Assembly: GCA_026214975.1 (NCBI GenBank)
Contig: CM047810.1
Coordinates: 96,364,316 to 96,428,315 of the forward strand
Direction of reading: 5' to 3'
DNA: 64,000 nucleotides
From: Gentiana macrophylla
Lineage: Eukaryota; Streptophyta; Magnoliopsida; Gentianales; Gentianaceae
Part shown: positions 46,806 through 57,864 of the stretch, one piece after another
Layout: every line of letters starts with the position of its first letter
How positions within the stretch are numbered: the first letter of the stretch is position 1
Made by a program: the position numbers and the translations under genes
The notes under the pieces: model-generated
The model's database searches: none
Told to the model about the DNA's origin: nothing
What the model saw: the letters and a program-made list of their open reading frames with translations, nothing else

Positions 46806-47417
46806 CCCGGTTGGTGAAGTACGTGGGGGTTGCATTGGTTCACGAAACGTCACTTCGGTTTCATTAATGACACGATGTTTGATATGAAACGTCATTTGAT
46901 CTGATTGGCAGAGGGACATCATGAACGATACCCAGCAATAATTATGTTTAAATTTCGAATTCGAACCGACACCTTGCTTCTCTTCCCTGCCTATATAAAG
47001 GGGTTCCTACCCTCACTTTACACTTGCCCAATTTTTTAAAAAATTTCTAGCAAGAAAACTACGGCGAGTGCAAGCAATTTCAAGCGAACCTTTGCAGTTT
47101 CCAGTCGTTTTTAAAGGTTCATCCCAGATTCTTCATAATTTCTCAGGTATGGCTTTGTTCCTTTCCTTAATTTCAAGAGTTTTTGTGTCCCAAATTTGCA
47201 CGTAGCATGCGTTTAAGACCCTTTGAATGTATATGATTGATTATCACATCTAGCTAGGCCTCAAATCGTATGTTTCCTTGTTCCTCCCCAAATCTTCATC
47301 CTTTCCCAGAGATAGATGCCCAGATGACCTTGGGGTTTTTCTTTGGGGTTTCTATTGTTATTTAAACGAAGGGGTGAGGTGTCGGGGAGTGATTACGCTC
47401 ACCTCGGCCCGACTTCC

Positions 47418-48589
47418 ATGTCTAAGCGACTAACTGTTCCACCTCGCCCTATGTTTTCCAGGATATCTTCAGAGTCGCATACCCAATTAGACGAAGAAGA
47501 TCGAGTGGTTGCGGGCTATGGTTCGGATGAGGAGGTTGACATGAGCGAGCAAGAAGAGACAGTTGATGTCGGCGAATTCAACTCTGGTGATGAGGATAGC
47601 GGTGAAGAAGGTGTTGAGATTATCGGTGAGGCTAGCGGCGAGCTCAACGATCAAGTTGACGCGATGCTGAGCAGTCTTATCAGTAAAAATCTCGGGGTGG
47701 TAACCCGGGGGGCAGCTGCTCGTGGTGCGGGATCCAGGGAAGTCACGGGATCCAAGAAAGTCACGGAATCGAAGAAAGTTGCAGCCTCAATGAAAGTCCC
47801 GGCATCTGAGCCAAAGAAAAGAGCTCCTAAAAATAGGTCTCTTGAGGATGATCGAGAGCTGGACGAACAAAAGCGCTTTGATAATGAGGTAGGATTTCGA
47901 TGGAGAGAGTTCTGAGGTCGGACTTACTACACCAAGTCGTTGCTGGCCTATGATATTCTGAGCGACTACCGGTACACCAGTTTTGGTGTGACAAACATGG
48001 CTCGCATATGTGGCAGAGATGAAGAAGACTATTTATGGATGCACTACGACCATCTTGTTGCCGGAGTTCGCCCACCCTTCGACCCATTTTTCATTAGGTT
48101 CATGAAGGAAATCCAGGTTATGCCGTGTCACCTTATGCTTGGGTCCGTCAGGGTGGTGATGGCATTTATAGTGATAATTCGACTGCGAGGGCGGGAGCCA
48201 TCACTGCCAGTTTTGTTCTACTTTTACGGCTTCAACAAGAAGGCTGGAGATGGTCAAATCCAACCACGTAGCAGAACGAGCAGTAACATTCCCCGGCATA
48301 TATTCGACCTTCCTGATAAGGCATCGGCCTGAAATGAGAGATGTATGAAGGTGGAGTTGCAGATTGGTTGGCCTTTCCTAAAAATCCCTGCAAACTCGGG
48401 CAAAACTGACCATCTGGCGAAAGTGAAGATCCAGGATGATGATGATGAATTCATCGCCATGCTTAAGGAGCTGCTTGGGTATGTTCAGAATCCGTAGAGT
48501 CAGGAACGGGTTTTCAACCTGAGGCTCTTTTAGATGTTGGGAAACCTTATGTCGGGATGGTCGGACTCCACAGGGTGGAGGTAGGCGTC
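47418..48589 (+). pseudogene. extra ORF of the second Tat-type element, 5' part
   Basis: The open frame can be extended upstream to 47343, but the ATG at 47418 (MSKRLTVPPRP) is the likelier start. A strongly acidic N-terminal third (SDEEVDMSEQEE, SGDEDSGEEG) and a Lys-rich repeat stretch (VTGSKKVTESKKVAASMKV) precede the conserved domain (GVRPPFDPFFIRFMKEIQV ... MAFIVIIRLRG ... LFYFYGFNKKAG), which aligns in pattern with GLRLPFCPALLAVLRHYGL of the first element. In-frame stops at 47913, 48330 and 48495 make it a pseudogene. It is interrupted at 48590; the C-terminal part lies at 57865-59449. Confidence 0.7.
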
Positions 48590-49742
48590 TGTTGGTCCCG
48601 AGAGAAGGGTGAAACTATAGTCGAGAGGGGGGTGAATGACTATAGTGGAGTTTCAAAACTTTTCTTTTATTTAAAAGCTTTTGGGCGTGGATAAATCCTT
48701 CTTACTATGTTGTTTTCAAATCAGTTTAGACAATCACGAAATTAAGTTATGGTGTATGCAATTAAATAAATGTCAGAAAGTAAATTGCAGAAATTAAATT
48801 GACACAAGGCTTATAGTGGTTCAGGGTGGTGTAATCCCTTAATCCACTCTTCTCCTGTGATGATCGGAGGAATTCACTATTGTTTTCATAGATACAATAG
48901 TATGATTGTCCTTGGCTTCCCAAGCTTCACAATCTACAAGACTATCACTCCTTGACTGCAACAGCTTCAGTGATTCAGTCTTCCTTGCTGCTCCTTGAGA
49001 TCAAAATCCTTCAACAGCTATCACAGATTCAACTCCTTCTCAGATTGCCTCGATTCGATTTTGCTTCATTTGATGTGAATGTGATTCACACACTTGGTTG
49101 ATCAAACTCACCCCAAGTATGACTTTGTAGCTCGATATCCGAGTTGATCACTAGATGTTTCCTTGTAAGTTCAGAGAGAAGGCTTTTCAAATTGACAGAG
49201 TTTTCACTTGATTTTTATGTTTTTATTCCTTTTATTCTCTGTCTGTCAATGCCTTCTATTTATAGCCTTGAATAACCTTGATTTTGAAATTCCGTCCGTT
49301 GGCTATATTAATGAGGGAATAATCCTTGATTTTATTCTTGATTCCCCCTTAATTGCATTCTCCTTGATTTCAGTGATCGGATTCTTTCTTCAAACGTATA
49401 GCGTAAAATCCGTCCTTGATTAATCCTCTATTGATTGTGCATTTAATGCATGATCTTACGAATCTTCAACGTATACTAAATCGATCCGGCAAGTGTTACT
49501 TAGCGCGTTTTAGAACGGTCGAGTGATCCTTCCGACTTAGCCGTTTTAGCTTTTCCTTCACCGCTTCGTCTTTACTCACCGAAAGTGAGTCCGCTTTGCC
49601 GATTCACTGTTTTCTTCTTTGTTTCTGTTTGAGGAGAATCTTTGTACTTCACTGATCTTTGATTTGGGTGAGATCAGTGTACACCATATTTCAATATTAA
49701 TGTACATCGCTTGTAGTATAACTTAGAATTGTCCAAGGTCAT

Positions 49743-51935
49743 TGATAACGGAAAAATTCACCGTTATTTTTATAACTTTTCAACCCGTTTCTGATATCAT
49801 TTCGAGTATTTTTATATCAGTTCGAGTCATTAATTCCTATGTTTCATCTAAATATGTTAGTAGTAGTTATTTTATAATATATCGTGTTTTTATATGTTTT
49901 TACTAGTTTTTGTACCGGTTTAGTAACCGGAGTGTCGTGTCGGATTTACGTTTGGTATTTTGGTGGTTTATTGCAGAATTTTAGGTTAACCAAAATCCCG
50001 AGTAACGACACGTTTTGAGGCCTAAAAGAGGTGTTTTTAGGGATATAAGAGTGTGCCACAAGCTTAAAAGGTCAAGTGGATCAGTGGTTCGTAGTGTCAC
50101 TAACGATTTATATCTTCGACGAACCAATGGCCCATTAAAACGGCATTTTCTGAAGAGGTGGCCTTAATGAAAGTTGTAGATCTTTGATAGAGCTTTCCAA
50201 CGCATTTTGAATCATGTTAATTGGAGGTCTACAACTCAAGTTATGGTCAATTGACTAATCAATTCGGATTAGTAGAAATCCCAAAACGACACGACATATA
50301 CGAATGGCTCATCAAAACGGCGTTTTCTGAAAAAGAATCCTTCATGAAAGTTGTATATCTTCAAGAAAGATTTCCAATGGATTTTGAATCAAGTCAATCG
50401 GACTTCTACAACTCAAATGGTGGTCAAGTGGCTAATTGATTTGTATTAAGGAAAATGTCGCAAACGACACGTAATGGGAATGACCCATCAAACGGCGTTT
50501 TCTGAAGAAGTGTCCTTCATGAAAGTTGAAGAATTTTCCGAGAGCTTAATTTTGACGCTTGAATCATAATTATTGGAGGCCTACAACTCAAGATATGAAT
50601 TTTAGAAGTTTTATTACAATATATAAGCTTCTGAAGGAACAGATGTAATCATTGAGACCGGATCGATCCGCTCTACTACCGGATCGATCCGGCCTTGATA
50701 TTTTCCTATATATACAGAGGATCGTAATGCAGAACGGCTGCCCCTTTCTTCCTCTTCTCCTTCATTTTCTTCTATTTTATTTTTATGTTTTGGGGCCTAT
50801 ATGTAGTAATTTATGTCGTTATAATGTCGGTGTAATAACCCGACTAGTTATAGTTTTAATATAATTTCATTTCCGCTTTTATTGCTTTCTTTTACTTTTA
50901 TGCAATTAGTATAAATATATATATATATATTTATACTATATATATATCTATATCTATATATATATATATATATATATATCTATACGTATATCTATATAAA
51001 TTGTAGTTATCTTTTTCATTTTGTTTTCTTTCGCTTTTGTATTTCCGTTGTTATGATTAGCTAAAGTAGTTGTATAGCCGAATTATGTGAAAACGGGTAA
51101 AATTGACCCTCGGAGACGAGATGGGAGTTGTGTTGTGCTTAAATTAAACGTTTTTATGATAAAATCATGTTTTAAAGTTGTTTCGATCATTTTAATAACT
51201 TTGAATAAGATTGACAACTTTGTTCACGGTTACATCGAGCTTATAAATGTATTTTGCGGTGAGATGTGAGATATGGATATCACTAATCATAGTCCCGATT
51301 GTTAGATTGACAATCTAAGTGATGATCCGACTATGCCTAAGTGAAATTCTTATTTTTACGAGATGTGCGAAACATGTTTTAAAATCACTAAACCATAGTC
51401 TTAATCGTTAGATTGGCAACCTAAGTGATACGTTAAAATTATGTTTTTGTGAGGTTTTTCAACGGCTTTTATTCCGGTCAACCATGTTAAAGCGAGTTAG
51501 CTCTAAAGGAGAGGTTAATAAACCTAGTGTGGGGGTTAAGTGAGAGCTGCTCGAGATCTTAACGCAAGAATAAAGAGTTGACACCCGTGAATATCATATG
51601 AATCGAATCGATAAAACACACTCCTTATCAAGTTTTTCCCGTGGGGAGATAACCTGTTGGATCATGGCTCGGCTATGCTTTTTAATCACCTAGTTAATCT
51701 CGTTAGTTAAAATTTATTTTTCAGCATTAGTATAAACACTCCACTTAAAACTTTGATCGCTTCAGACTAAGAATCACGTTAAACTTTGGTACTCACAACC
51801 ACATTTCTCTTGGGGACGACCTCGCACTCACTGTAGCTATCCTAGCAATCGACCGGTACTCGCCGGCCAGAGAGTTAGTTTACCCACATTGAGTTTTATA
51901 AATGTATTTTTAGTGGGTGAATTTTTCGCTCATCA
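49743..51935 (+). repeat. 5' LTR of the Athila-like element
   Basis: Contains three tandem units of about 176 bp (about 50097-50610), a TATATATACAGAGG promoter-like segment (about 50707) and a TATATC microsatellite (50927-50998). Confidence 0.9.
50097..50610 (+). repeat. 3 x about 176-bp tandem repeat inside the LTR
   Basis: The phrase CGGC[A/G]TTTTCTGAA recurs at 50141, 50318 and 50493, each followed by CTT[A/C]ATGAAAGTTG and TTTTGAATCA-like blocks. The same array is in the right LTR (about 55536-56050). Confidence 0.85.
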
Positions 51936-52070
51936 AAATTGGCGCCGTTGCCGGGACCAATATTTTAGTGGGTGTATTTTTCTCTCATCAAAAAATTGGC
52001 GCCGCTGCCGGGGACCAATATTTTAGTGGGTGTATTTTTCTCTCATCAAAATTGGCGCCGCTAAGCCGGG
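51911..52070 (+). repeat. triplicated LTR-end/PBS segment
   Basis: Units start at 51911, 51966 and 52024. Each has the last bases of the LTR (GTGGGTG[A/T]ATTTTTC[G/T]CTCATCA), a short A-rich spacer and a tRNA-Asp-type PBS (TGGCGCCGTTGCCGGGA, TGGCGCCGCTGCCGGGGA and a degraded third). The first two units also share the trailing ACCAATATTT. Unit length is 55-58 bp. Confidence 0.92.
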
Positions 52071-52395
52071 AAATGTGTGATATTGTTGTGATATCTTGTA
52101 AGTGAACCGAAGGCTTGGGCCTAGGTTTTTATTTTCTTGTTTTATTTAGATGTCGACAAAAGAGCTATGGATGCTTTGAAGTGATATTGTCCTCGAACTC
52201 GGTTTGAATACGACTTTGGTACTTAGCCTCTTCGGAGGGTGATATCTTGTAAGTCCGGCTAAACTGGGATTAGGGCCTTCGGCAACCATAACTTTTGAGG
52301 GGTCTAAATATCGTGTGTTTACTGAAAAAAAAAAAACGAAAAAAAAAAATTATTGTTTTATTGTTGTTTTCTCGAGATCTTGCAGATTGAGCTTA

Positions 52396-53119
52396 AATGG
52401 ATGGATTTTTCAATCAAAACTACTCAATTTGAACAACAATACCCCTACCAACCTTATCAACAACGGTTAGGTCTCGAGCCTCAATATCAACAAAGAGAAT
52501 AACCAAGGTTCATGGAATTATCGATTGCCTCTAGTGCATACCAGGACCGAGAATTATGGTTATTCGAAAGTTATGAGCCACAACATTACGAGGGTTACCC
52601 GAACCCTAATGCTTATCGAGATTACAATGTTCATACTCAAAGACGTTGATAGCTTTAACCATATTCACCATCCGATCGATTATCCGGAATGGCAAGAGGA
52701 CTACTACTCACCTCCGATGAATCAAAGTCAATATGATCGCTGCGCCCCCATGCCACAAGAAGAATTCACCGATACCAAATAGAGCAACTAGAACGATTGA
52801 ACCAGATCTTGGAAGAGCGATCGTTGGACATGCAGGAGTTCAAGGTAAATCACCGACTCCGCCATAAGAAATCTTCAAGACAAGGTGGGGAATTGATTGA
52901 ATTAGTGAGGTATGTGAAAGAGGCGAGACATGTGAGGTGGTTGGGAAAGATGAAGTGCTCATTGAAGAAGTTCAAAGTTGAGAATAAGGTTGAGGATTCG
53001 ATTTGCGATAATGAGATTTCAGAGTTAGAGGATCGGGAGATTGATTGGCCATCTTTGGTAAAGCCACCGGGAGAGTTGGTAAAAGTTGATATATCAGTCC
53101 GGATTACTATCCACTCATG
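52396..53119 (+). pseudogene. gag-like or non-autonomous element ORF, degenerate
   Basis: Begins near an ATG at 52398 and passes through frames with Gln/Tyr-rich sequence (QQYPYQPYQQR region, then RDYNVHTQRR), then 52797-53120 is open for 107 codons of basic and acidic helical sequence (QILEERSLDMQEFKV, SELEDREIDWPSL). Similar Tyr/Gln-rich and coiled-coil stretches occur early in Athila-type and derivative elements. No gag domain or zinc knuckle is seen. Function unknown. Confidence 0.45.
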
Positions 53120-53366
53120 AGGATAAATTTTCATGGTCCACTTGTGTACTCCCGATGGATGAGCTTTATGGTAATTTTCAAAAGAAGATGGTTCGACAAA
53201 TCGATAAAAGAAGATTCTCTCGGCCGGGAGGAGATAACATCGAGGCCAAACGAGGCGTTTCTAGACAATTTAATTTCTTTGGTTCTCGTGATTGTTAATT
53301 TTTCTTAAGCTATTGATCTTCTTAAGTTCGATTTTGGTTGATAACTTGTAAATACTACTTTTGTCG

Positions 53367-53412
53367 AGCAAACGACGTTAAACAAAAAGCGCCACCGGGA
53401 GGCAGCCCGATA
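53367..53412 (+). other. conserved Athila-type non-coding module
   Basis: Contains GTTAAACAAAAAGCGCCACC then GGGAGGCAGCCCGA. A similar 'gcgc...gggaggcaaccc' phrase is a common landmark in Athila-like internal regions. Its role is not known to me. Confidence 0.5.
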
Positions 53413-53668
53413 ATAATAATAAAGATAATTTGAATAAGCTTAGTCTTAATGAAATGTAGAATCAGATGAAAGATGAACACAAATCACAACCAAGTCTCGG
53501 GATGAATGTTTGAATGTCATTTAAAGGAACGATTAGGTGGTTATCCGAAAATCCCGAGGTAGAATACAAAGAAAACATTCAAATGCTTCATTTCTTGGAC
53601 TTAGGTTGTTGGAAAACCTTGAGACTCACTACATTTCATTTTACGATCTAGTCTGTTTCAAATTTATG

Positions 53669-53700
53669 GTCGTTGTAGTATAGTGGTGAGTATTCCCACC
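53669..53700 (+). other. 5' half of nuclear tRNA-Asp
   Basis: 32 nt, GTCGTTGTAGTATAGTGGTG followed by AGTATTCCCACC, match plant nuclear tRNA-Asp(GTC) from base 1 through the 5' side of the anticodon stem, with two changes from the form I know. The match stops at the anticodon loop. The 3' half is absent, so it is not a working tRNA gene. Confidence 0.8.
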
Positions 53701-54639
53701 TTATTAAAAAAGCTGTGTGTAATAAAATGAATCTAGAATAGCCGACTTGACTATGATATATGCTCATATGATACGTATATGCTTAGATGTTTCGTGCTTT
53801 ACCAAGATGGTTATTTTTCCATCTAAAGCTATTATATAGCCTATCGAATTTTCCTCGACGTGATGATGCCATTTATCTTATTATTCCCATATCTCTATTG
53901 CATACTTTGGCACGAGGACATGTCCCGTGTTTGCTTTGTTTTGGTTGTTTTTGTATAGGGATTCGGGATGTGCTTTCTCATGGTCATTCACGGGATTCGA
54001 TAGCATCTTTCTCGCTTGGTCTATAAGCTAAGTCTTCCTCTCTATCTCATTTACACTCTGAGAATAATGCAAAATCGTAAGTGGGGGGTAGAGTCGTGGT
54101 TGGTCTAGAAATGGCAGTAAGTGTTTAAACCCTTAGTTTTTTGATCTTTTTCAAACATTATTTAGTTGATTAAAATAATTTGTATAAGGTATATATTTCA
54201 TGGATTTAAAGATGTAATGATCAATTTGGATATGTATAACCAATGTGAACCGTAAGTGCATTTTAACCCTAAATTTATTTGTGTAACATGAACTTCTTCA
54301 CGTAAGCCTTTGAAATTGAAGCGAAAATTTTAAATCGTACTCCATTCAAGATTCTAGTGGTTTATCCTAGAAATAGCAAAGAAACTTAGTACCTAACTTC
54401 AACATGTACCGTGAATATCCAAGGTTTGAATGTGATAGAAAGAATGTCAAAATAAGATAAACTATATATATGTCGGTTGTAGCTACCAATGATTTGAGTG
54501 CGGTAGTATGCGTTATCACGAAACGTCCTATATCACTATGAGGTTTAAAAGCTCCCGATTGCCTGATGATTGTAGTCTAGCTAGGGTGTTATCACGAAAC
54601 ATCCTATTGCTAGGAATGAGGGCATATACTATACATGTG

Positions 54640-54672
<33 letters not shown>

Positions 54673-55163
54673 TTAGATAGGTATTAATGTATTCGATCTC
54701 ACCTCGTGACGCTTGCAAGATAGTCGATTTTGGCAATGAGTTCGGATATGTTAGTATTCTATGAAAAGAAAAAAGAAAAAAAAAATAGAAAAGAAAAGAA
54801 AAAGTTGGTTGAAAACTTAGTTATCTTCTGACTATCCCCAGTATAAACTAAATGATATGCTTTAGGGATTATCCTAATAAGTACACGGGAGGACTTTGTG
54901 TGGAACTGTTACTGCCTATACCTAGAAAAGTCATTAGGACTGTCTGAATGGATATTTGTGCGTTTGCTTGATTTATTCAAGAGAGGATAGTGGAAATTGA
55001 AAAGGCTTGTCACACACTCACTCTGTTATACATTTATATTGCGGTTAACGTGTGGTTATGATTCGAATGGTTGCATCATCTGATTGTCATTCATATCTTA
55101 TCTTCAGGAATTTTTCCTCATTCATTTTATTTTATCGCTTATTTTGTTCGAGGACGACCAAAA
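53701..55163 (+). other. non-coding 3' interior of the Athila-like element
   Basis: Contains a second PPT-like run, TAAGTGGGGGG (54078-54088), and a 30-A run (54640-54669). No protein motif is recognised. Confidence 0.6.
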
Positions 55164-55165
55164 GC

Positions 55166-55179
55166 TAAGTGGGGGGTTG
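55166..55179 (+). other. polypurine tract of the Athila-like element
   Basis: TAAGTGGGGGGTTG abuts the 3' LTR, the primer position for plus-strand synthesis. Confidence 0.8.
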
Positions 55180-57381
55180 TGATAACGGAAAAATTCACCG
55201 TTATTTTTATAACTTTTCAACCCGTTTCTGATATCATTTCGAGTATTTTTATATCAGTTCGAGTCATTAATTCCTATGTTTCATCTAAATATGTTAGTAG
55301 TAGTTATTTTATAATATATCGTGTTTTTATATGTTTTTACTAGTTTTTGTACCGGTTTAGTAACCGGAGTGTCGTGTCGGATTTACGTTTGGTATTTTGG
55401 TGGTTTATTGCAGAATTTTAGGTTAACCAAAATCCCGAGTAACGACACGTTTTGAGGCCTAAAAGAGGTGTTTTTAGGGATATAAGAGTGTGCCACAAGC
55501 TTAAAAGGTCAAGTGGATCAGTGGTTCGTAGTGTCACTAACGATTTATATCTTCGACGAACCAATGGCCCATTAAAACGGCATTTTCTGAAGAGGTGGCC
55601 TTAATGAAAGTTGTAGATCTTTGATAGAGCTTTCCAACGCATTTTGAATCATGTTAATTGGAGGTCTACAACTCAAGTTATGGTCAATTGACTAATCAAT
55701 TCGGATTAGTAGAAATCCCAAAAACGACACGACATATGTGAATGGCTCATCAAAACGGCGTTTTCTGAAAAAGAATCCTTCATGAAAGTTGTATATCTTC
55801 AAGAAAGATTTCCAATGGATTTTGAATCAAGTCAATCGGACTTCTACAACTCAAATGGTGGTCAAGTGGCTAATTGATTTGTATTAAGGAAAATGTCGCA
55901 AACGACACGTAATGGGAATGGCCCATCAAAACGACGTTTTCTGAAGAAGTGTCCTTCATGAAAGTTGAAGAATTTTCCGAGAGCTTAATTTTGACGTTTG
56001 AATCATAATTATTGGAGGCCTACAACTCAAGATATGAATTTTAGAAGTTTTATTACAATATATAAGCTTCTGAAGGAACAGATGTAATCATTGAGACCGG
56101 ATCGATCCGGCTCCTACCCGGATCGATCCGGCCTTGATATTTTCCTATATATATAGAGGATCGAACAGCAGAACGGCTGCCCCTTTCTTCCTCTTCTCCT
56201 TCATTTTCTTCTATTTTATTTTTATGTTTTGGGGGCTATATGTAGTAATTTATGTCGTTATAATGTCGGTGTAATAACCCGACTAGTTATAGTTTTAATA
56301 TAATTTCATTTCCGTTTTATTGCTTTCTTTTACTTTTATGCAATTAGTATAAATATATATATATATATATATATACGTATACTATATATATATCTATATC
56401 TATATATATATCTATATATATATATCTATACGTATATCTATATAGCTGTAGTTATCTTTTTCATTTTGTTTTCTTTCGTTTTGTATTTCCGTTGTTATGA
56501 TTAGCTAAAGTAGTTGTATAGCCGAATTATGTGAAAACGGGTAAAATTGACCCTCGGGAGACGAGATGGGAGTTGTGTTGTGCTTAAATTAAACGTTTTT
56601 ATGATAAAATCATGTTTTAAAGTTGTTTCGATCATTTTAATAACTTTGAATAAGATTGACAACTTTGTTCACGGTTACATCGAGCTTATAAATGTATTTT
56701 GCGGTGAGATGTGAGATATGGATATCACTAATCATAGTCCGATTGTTAGATTGACAATCTAAGTGATGATCCGGACTATGCCTAAGTGAAATTCTTATTT
56801 TTACGAGATGTGCGAAACATGTTTTAAAATCACTAAACCATAGTCTTAATCGTTAGATTGGCAACCTAAGTGATACGTTAAAATTATGTTTTGTGAGGTT
56901 TTTCAACGGCTTTTTATTCCGGTCAACCATGTTAAAGCGAGTTAGCTCTCTGTGCCGAGGGTTAATAAACCTAGTGTGGGGTTAAGTGAGAGCCGTTCGA
57001 GATCTTAACGCAAGAATAAAGAGTTGACACCCGTGAATATCATATGAACTGAATCAGATAAAACACACTCCTTATCAAGTTTTTCCTGTGGGGAGATAAC
57101 CTGTTGGATCATGGCTCGGCTATGCTTTTTAATCACCTAGTTAATCTCGTTAGTTAAAATTTATTTTTCGCATTAGTATAAACACTCCACTTAAAACTTT
57201 GATCGCCTAGACTAAGAATCACGTTCGCTTTGGTACTCACAACCACATTTCTCTTGGGACGACCTCGTACTCCTGTAGCTATCCTAGCAATCGACCTGGT
57301 ACTCTGCCAGTTAGAGAGTTAGTTTACCCACGCTATAGTCTTTATAAATGTATTTTTAGTGGGTGAATTTTTCGCTCATCA
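55180..57381 (+). repeat. 3' LTR of the Athila-like element
   Basis: Nearly identical copy of 49743-51935, including the tandem repeat and the microsatellite, which differs in length. Confidence 0.9.
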
Positions 57382-57864
57382 CTCATCACAGACTTCCTTG
57401 GTTACAAGTCGACCTTTAATGTCTGCATTGCTTCTCTCTTTGGTGCTTGGTGGCTTCACTCTGCCGAATATCTGCTTTTGCTTTGCCGTCCTACCACTAG
57501 TACAATACTTGTCTCGACTCAACTTATACAACATGTCGACTCTAAGTAAAGACTTATACTGAGAGTTCTAACTTATTTCAGGGCTTGCTATAACAAATTG
57601 GTATGGCCATCATCAAAACATAATAAGATGTTCCTAACACGATCCCTTGGTCGTAGTTGATCCGTTCCTACGACCCGATTGGTATGGGAATGTCATTTTG
57701 GTAAATGCATGCCCTTATTGTGCAGCAGTATGCCTAGGCAATTTTTCAAGACGGACTCGAGTAAAGTTTCATTTGTTTTGATTTGCTTGCTTTCGCTTTC
57801 ATTCCTTTATATTTTCTTGATTGCATCTTGATGAATATTGTCATATTGTCCCTTTGTAGGCACC

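Larger units (their letters stand above)
49743..57381 (+). mobile_element. Athila-like Gypsy element without pol
   Basis: LTRs of 2,193 bp (49743-51935) and 2,202 bp (55180-57381) are about 98% alike, so this is the youngest layer of its nest. Ends are TGATAACGG ... CTCATCA. The PBS matches nuclear tRNA-Asp, as in Athila, and the PPT is TAAGTGGGGGGTTG before the right LTR. The 3.2-kb interior has a degenerate gag-like frame, a tRNA-Asp half and long non-coding stretches. No protease, reverse transcriptase or integrase is recognised. Flanks GTCAT and CTCAT are a near-perfect TSD. It needs proteins in trans. Confidence 0.85.
48590..57639 (+). repeat. SIRE-like Copia solo LTR, split by an Athila-like element
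   Basis: Left part 48590-49742 begins TGTTGGTCCC; right part 57382-57639 ends TTCCTAACA. Together about 1.4 kb. It matches the LTR family at 61448-63227 (shared TGTTGGTCCC start, GTGGTGTAATC ... CCACTCTTC block and ATCATCAAA... end). The TGTTGGTCCC start is typical of SIRE/Maximus Copia LTRs. No internal domain is present. Flanking 5-mers (GCGTC, CGATC) do not match well. Confidence 0.7.

Noticed and set aside
52797..53120. Envelope-like gene of an Athila element
   Set aside because: The 107-codon frame is charged and helical with no signal peptide or membrane segment, and lies early in the interior where gag would be.
53669..53740. Complete tRNA-Asp gene
   Set aside because: Only the first 32 nt match. 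The anticodon-loop sequence, variable loop and T arm are absent.
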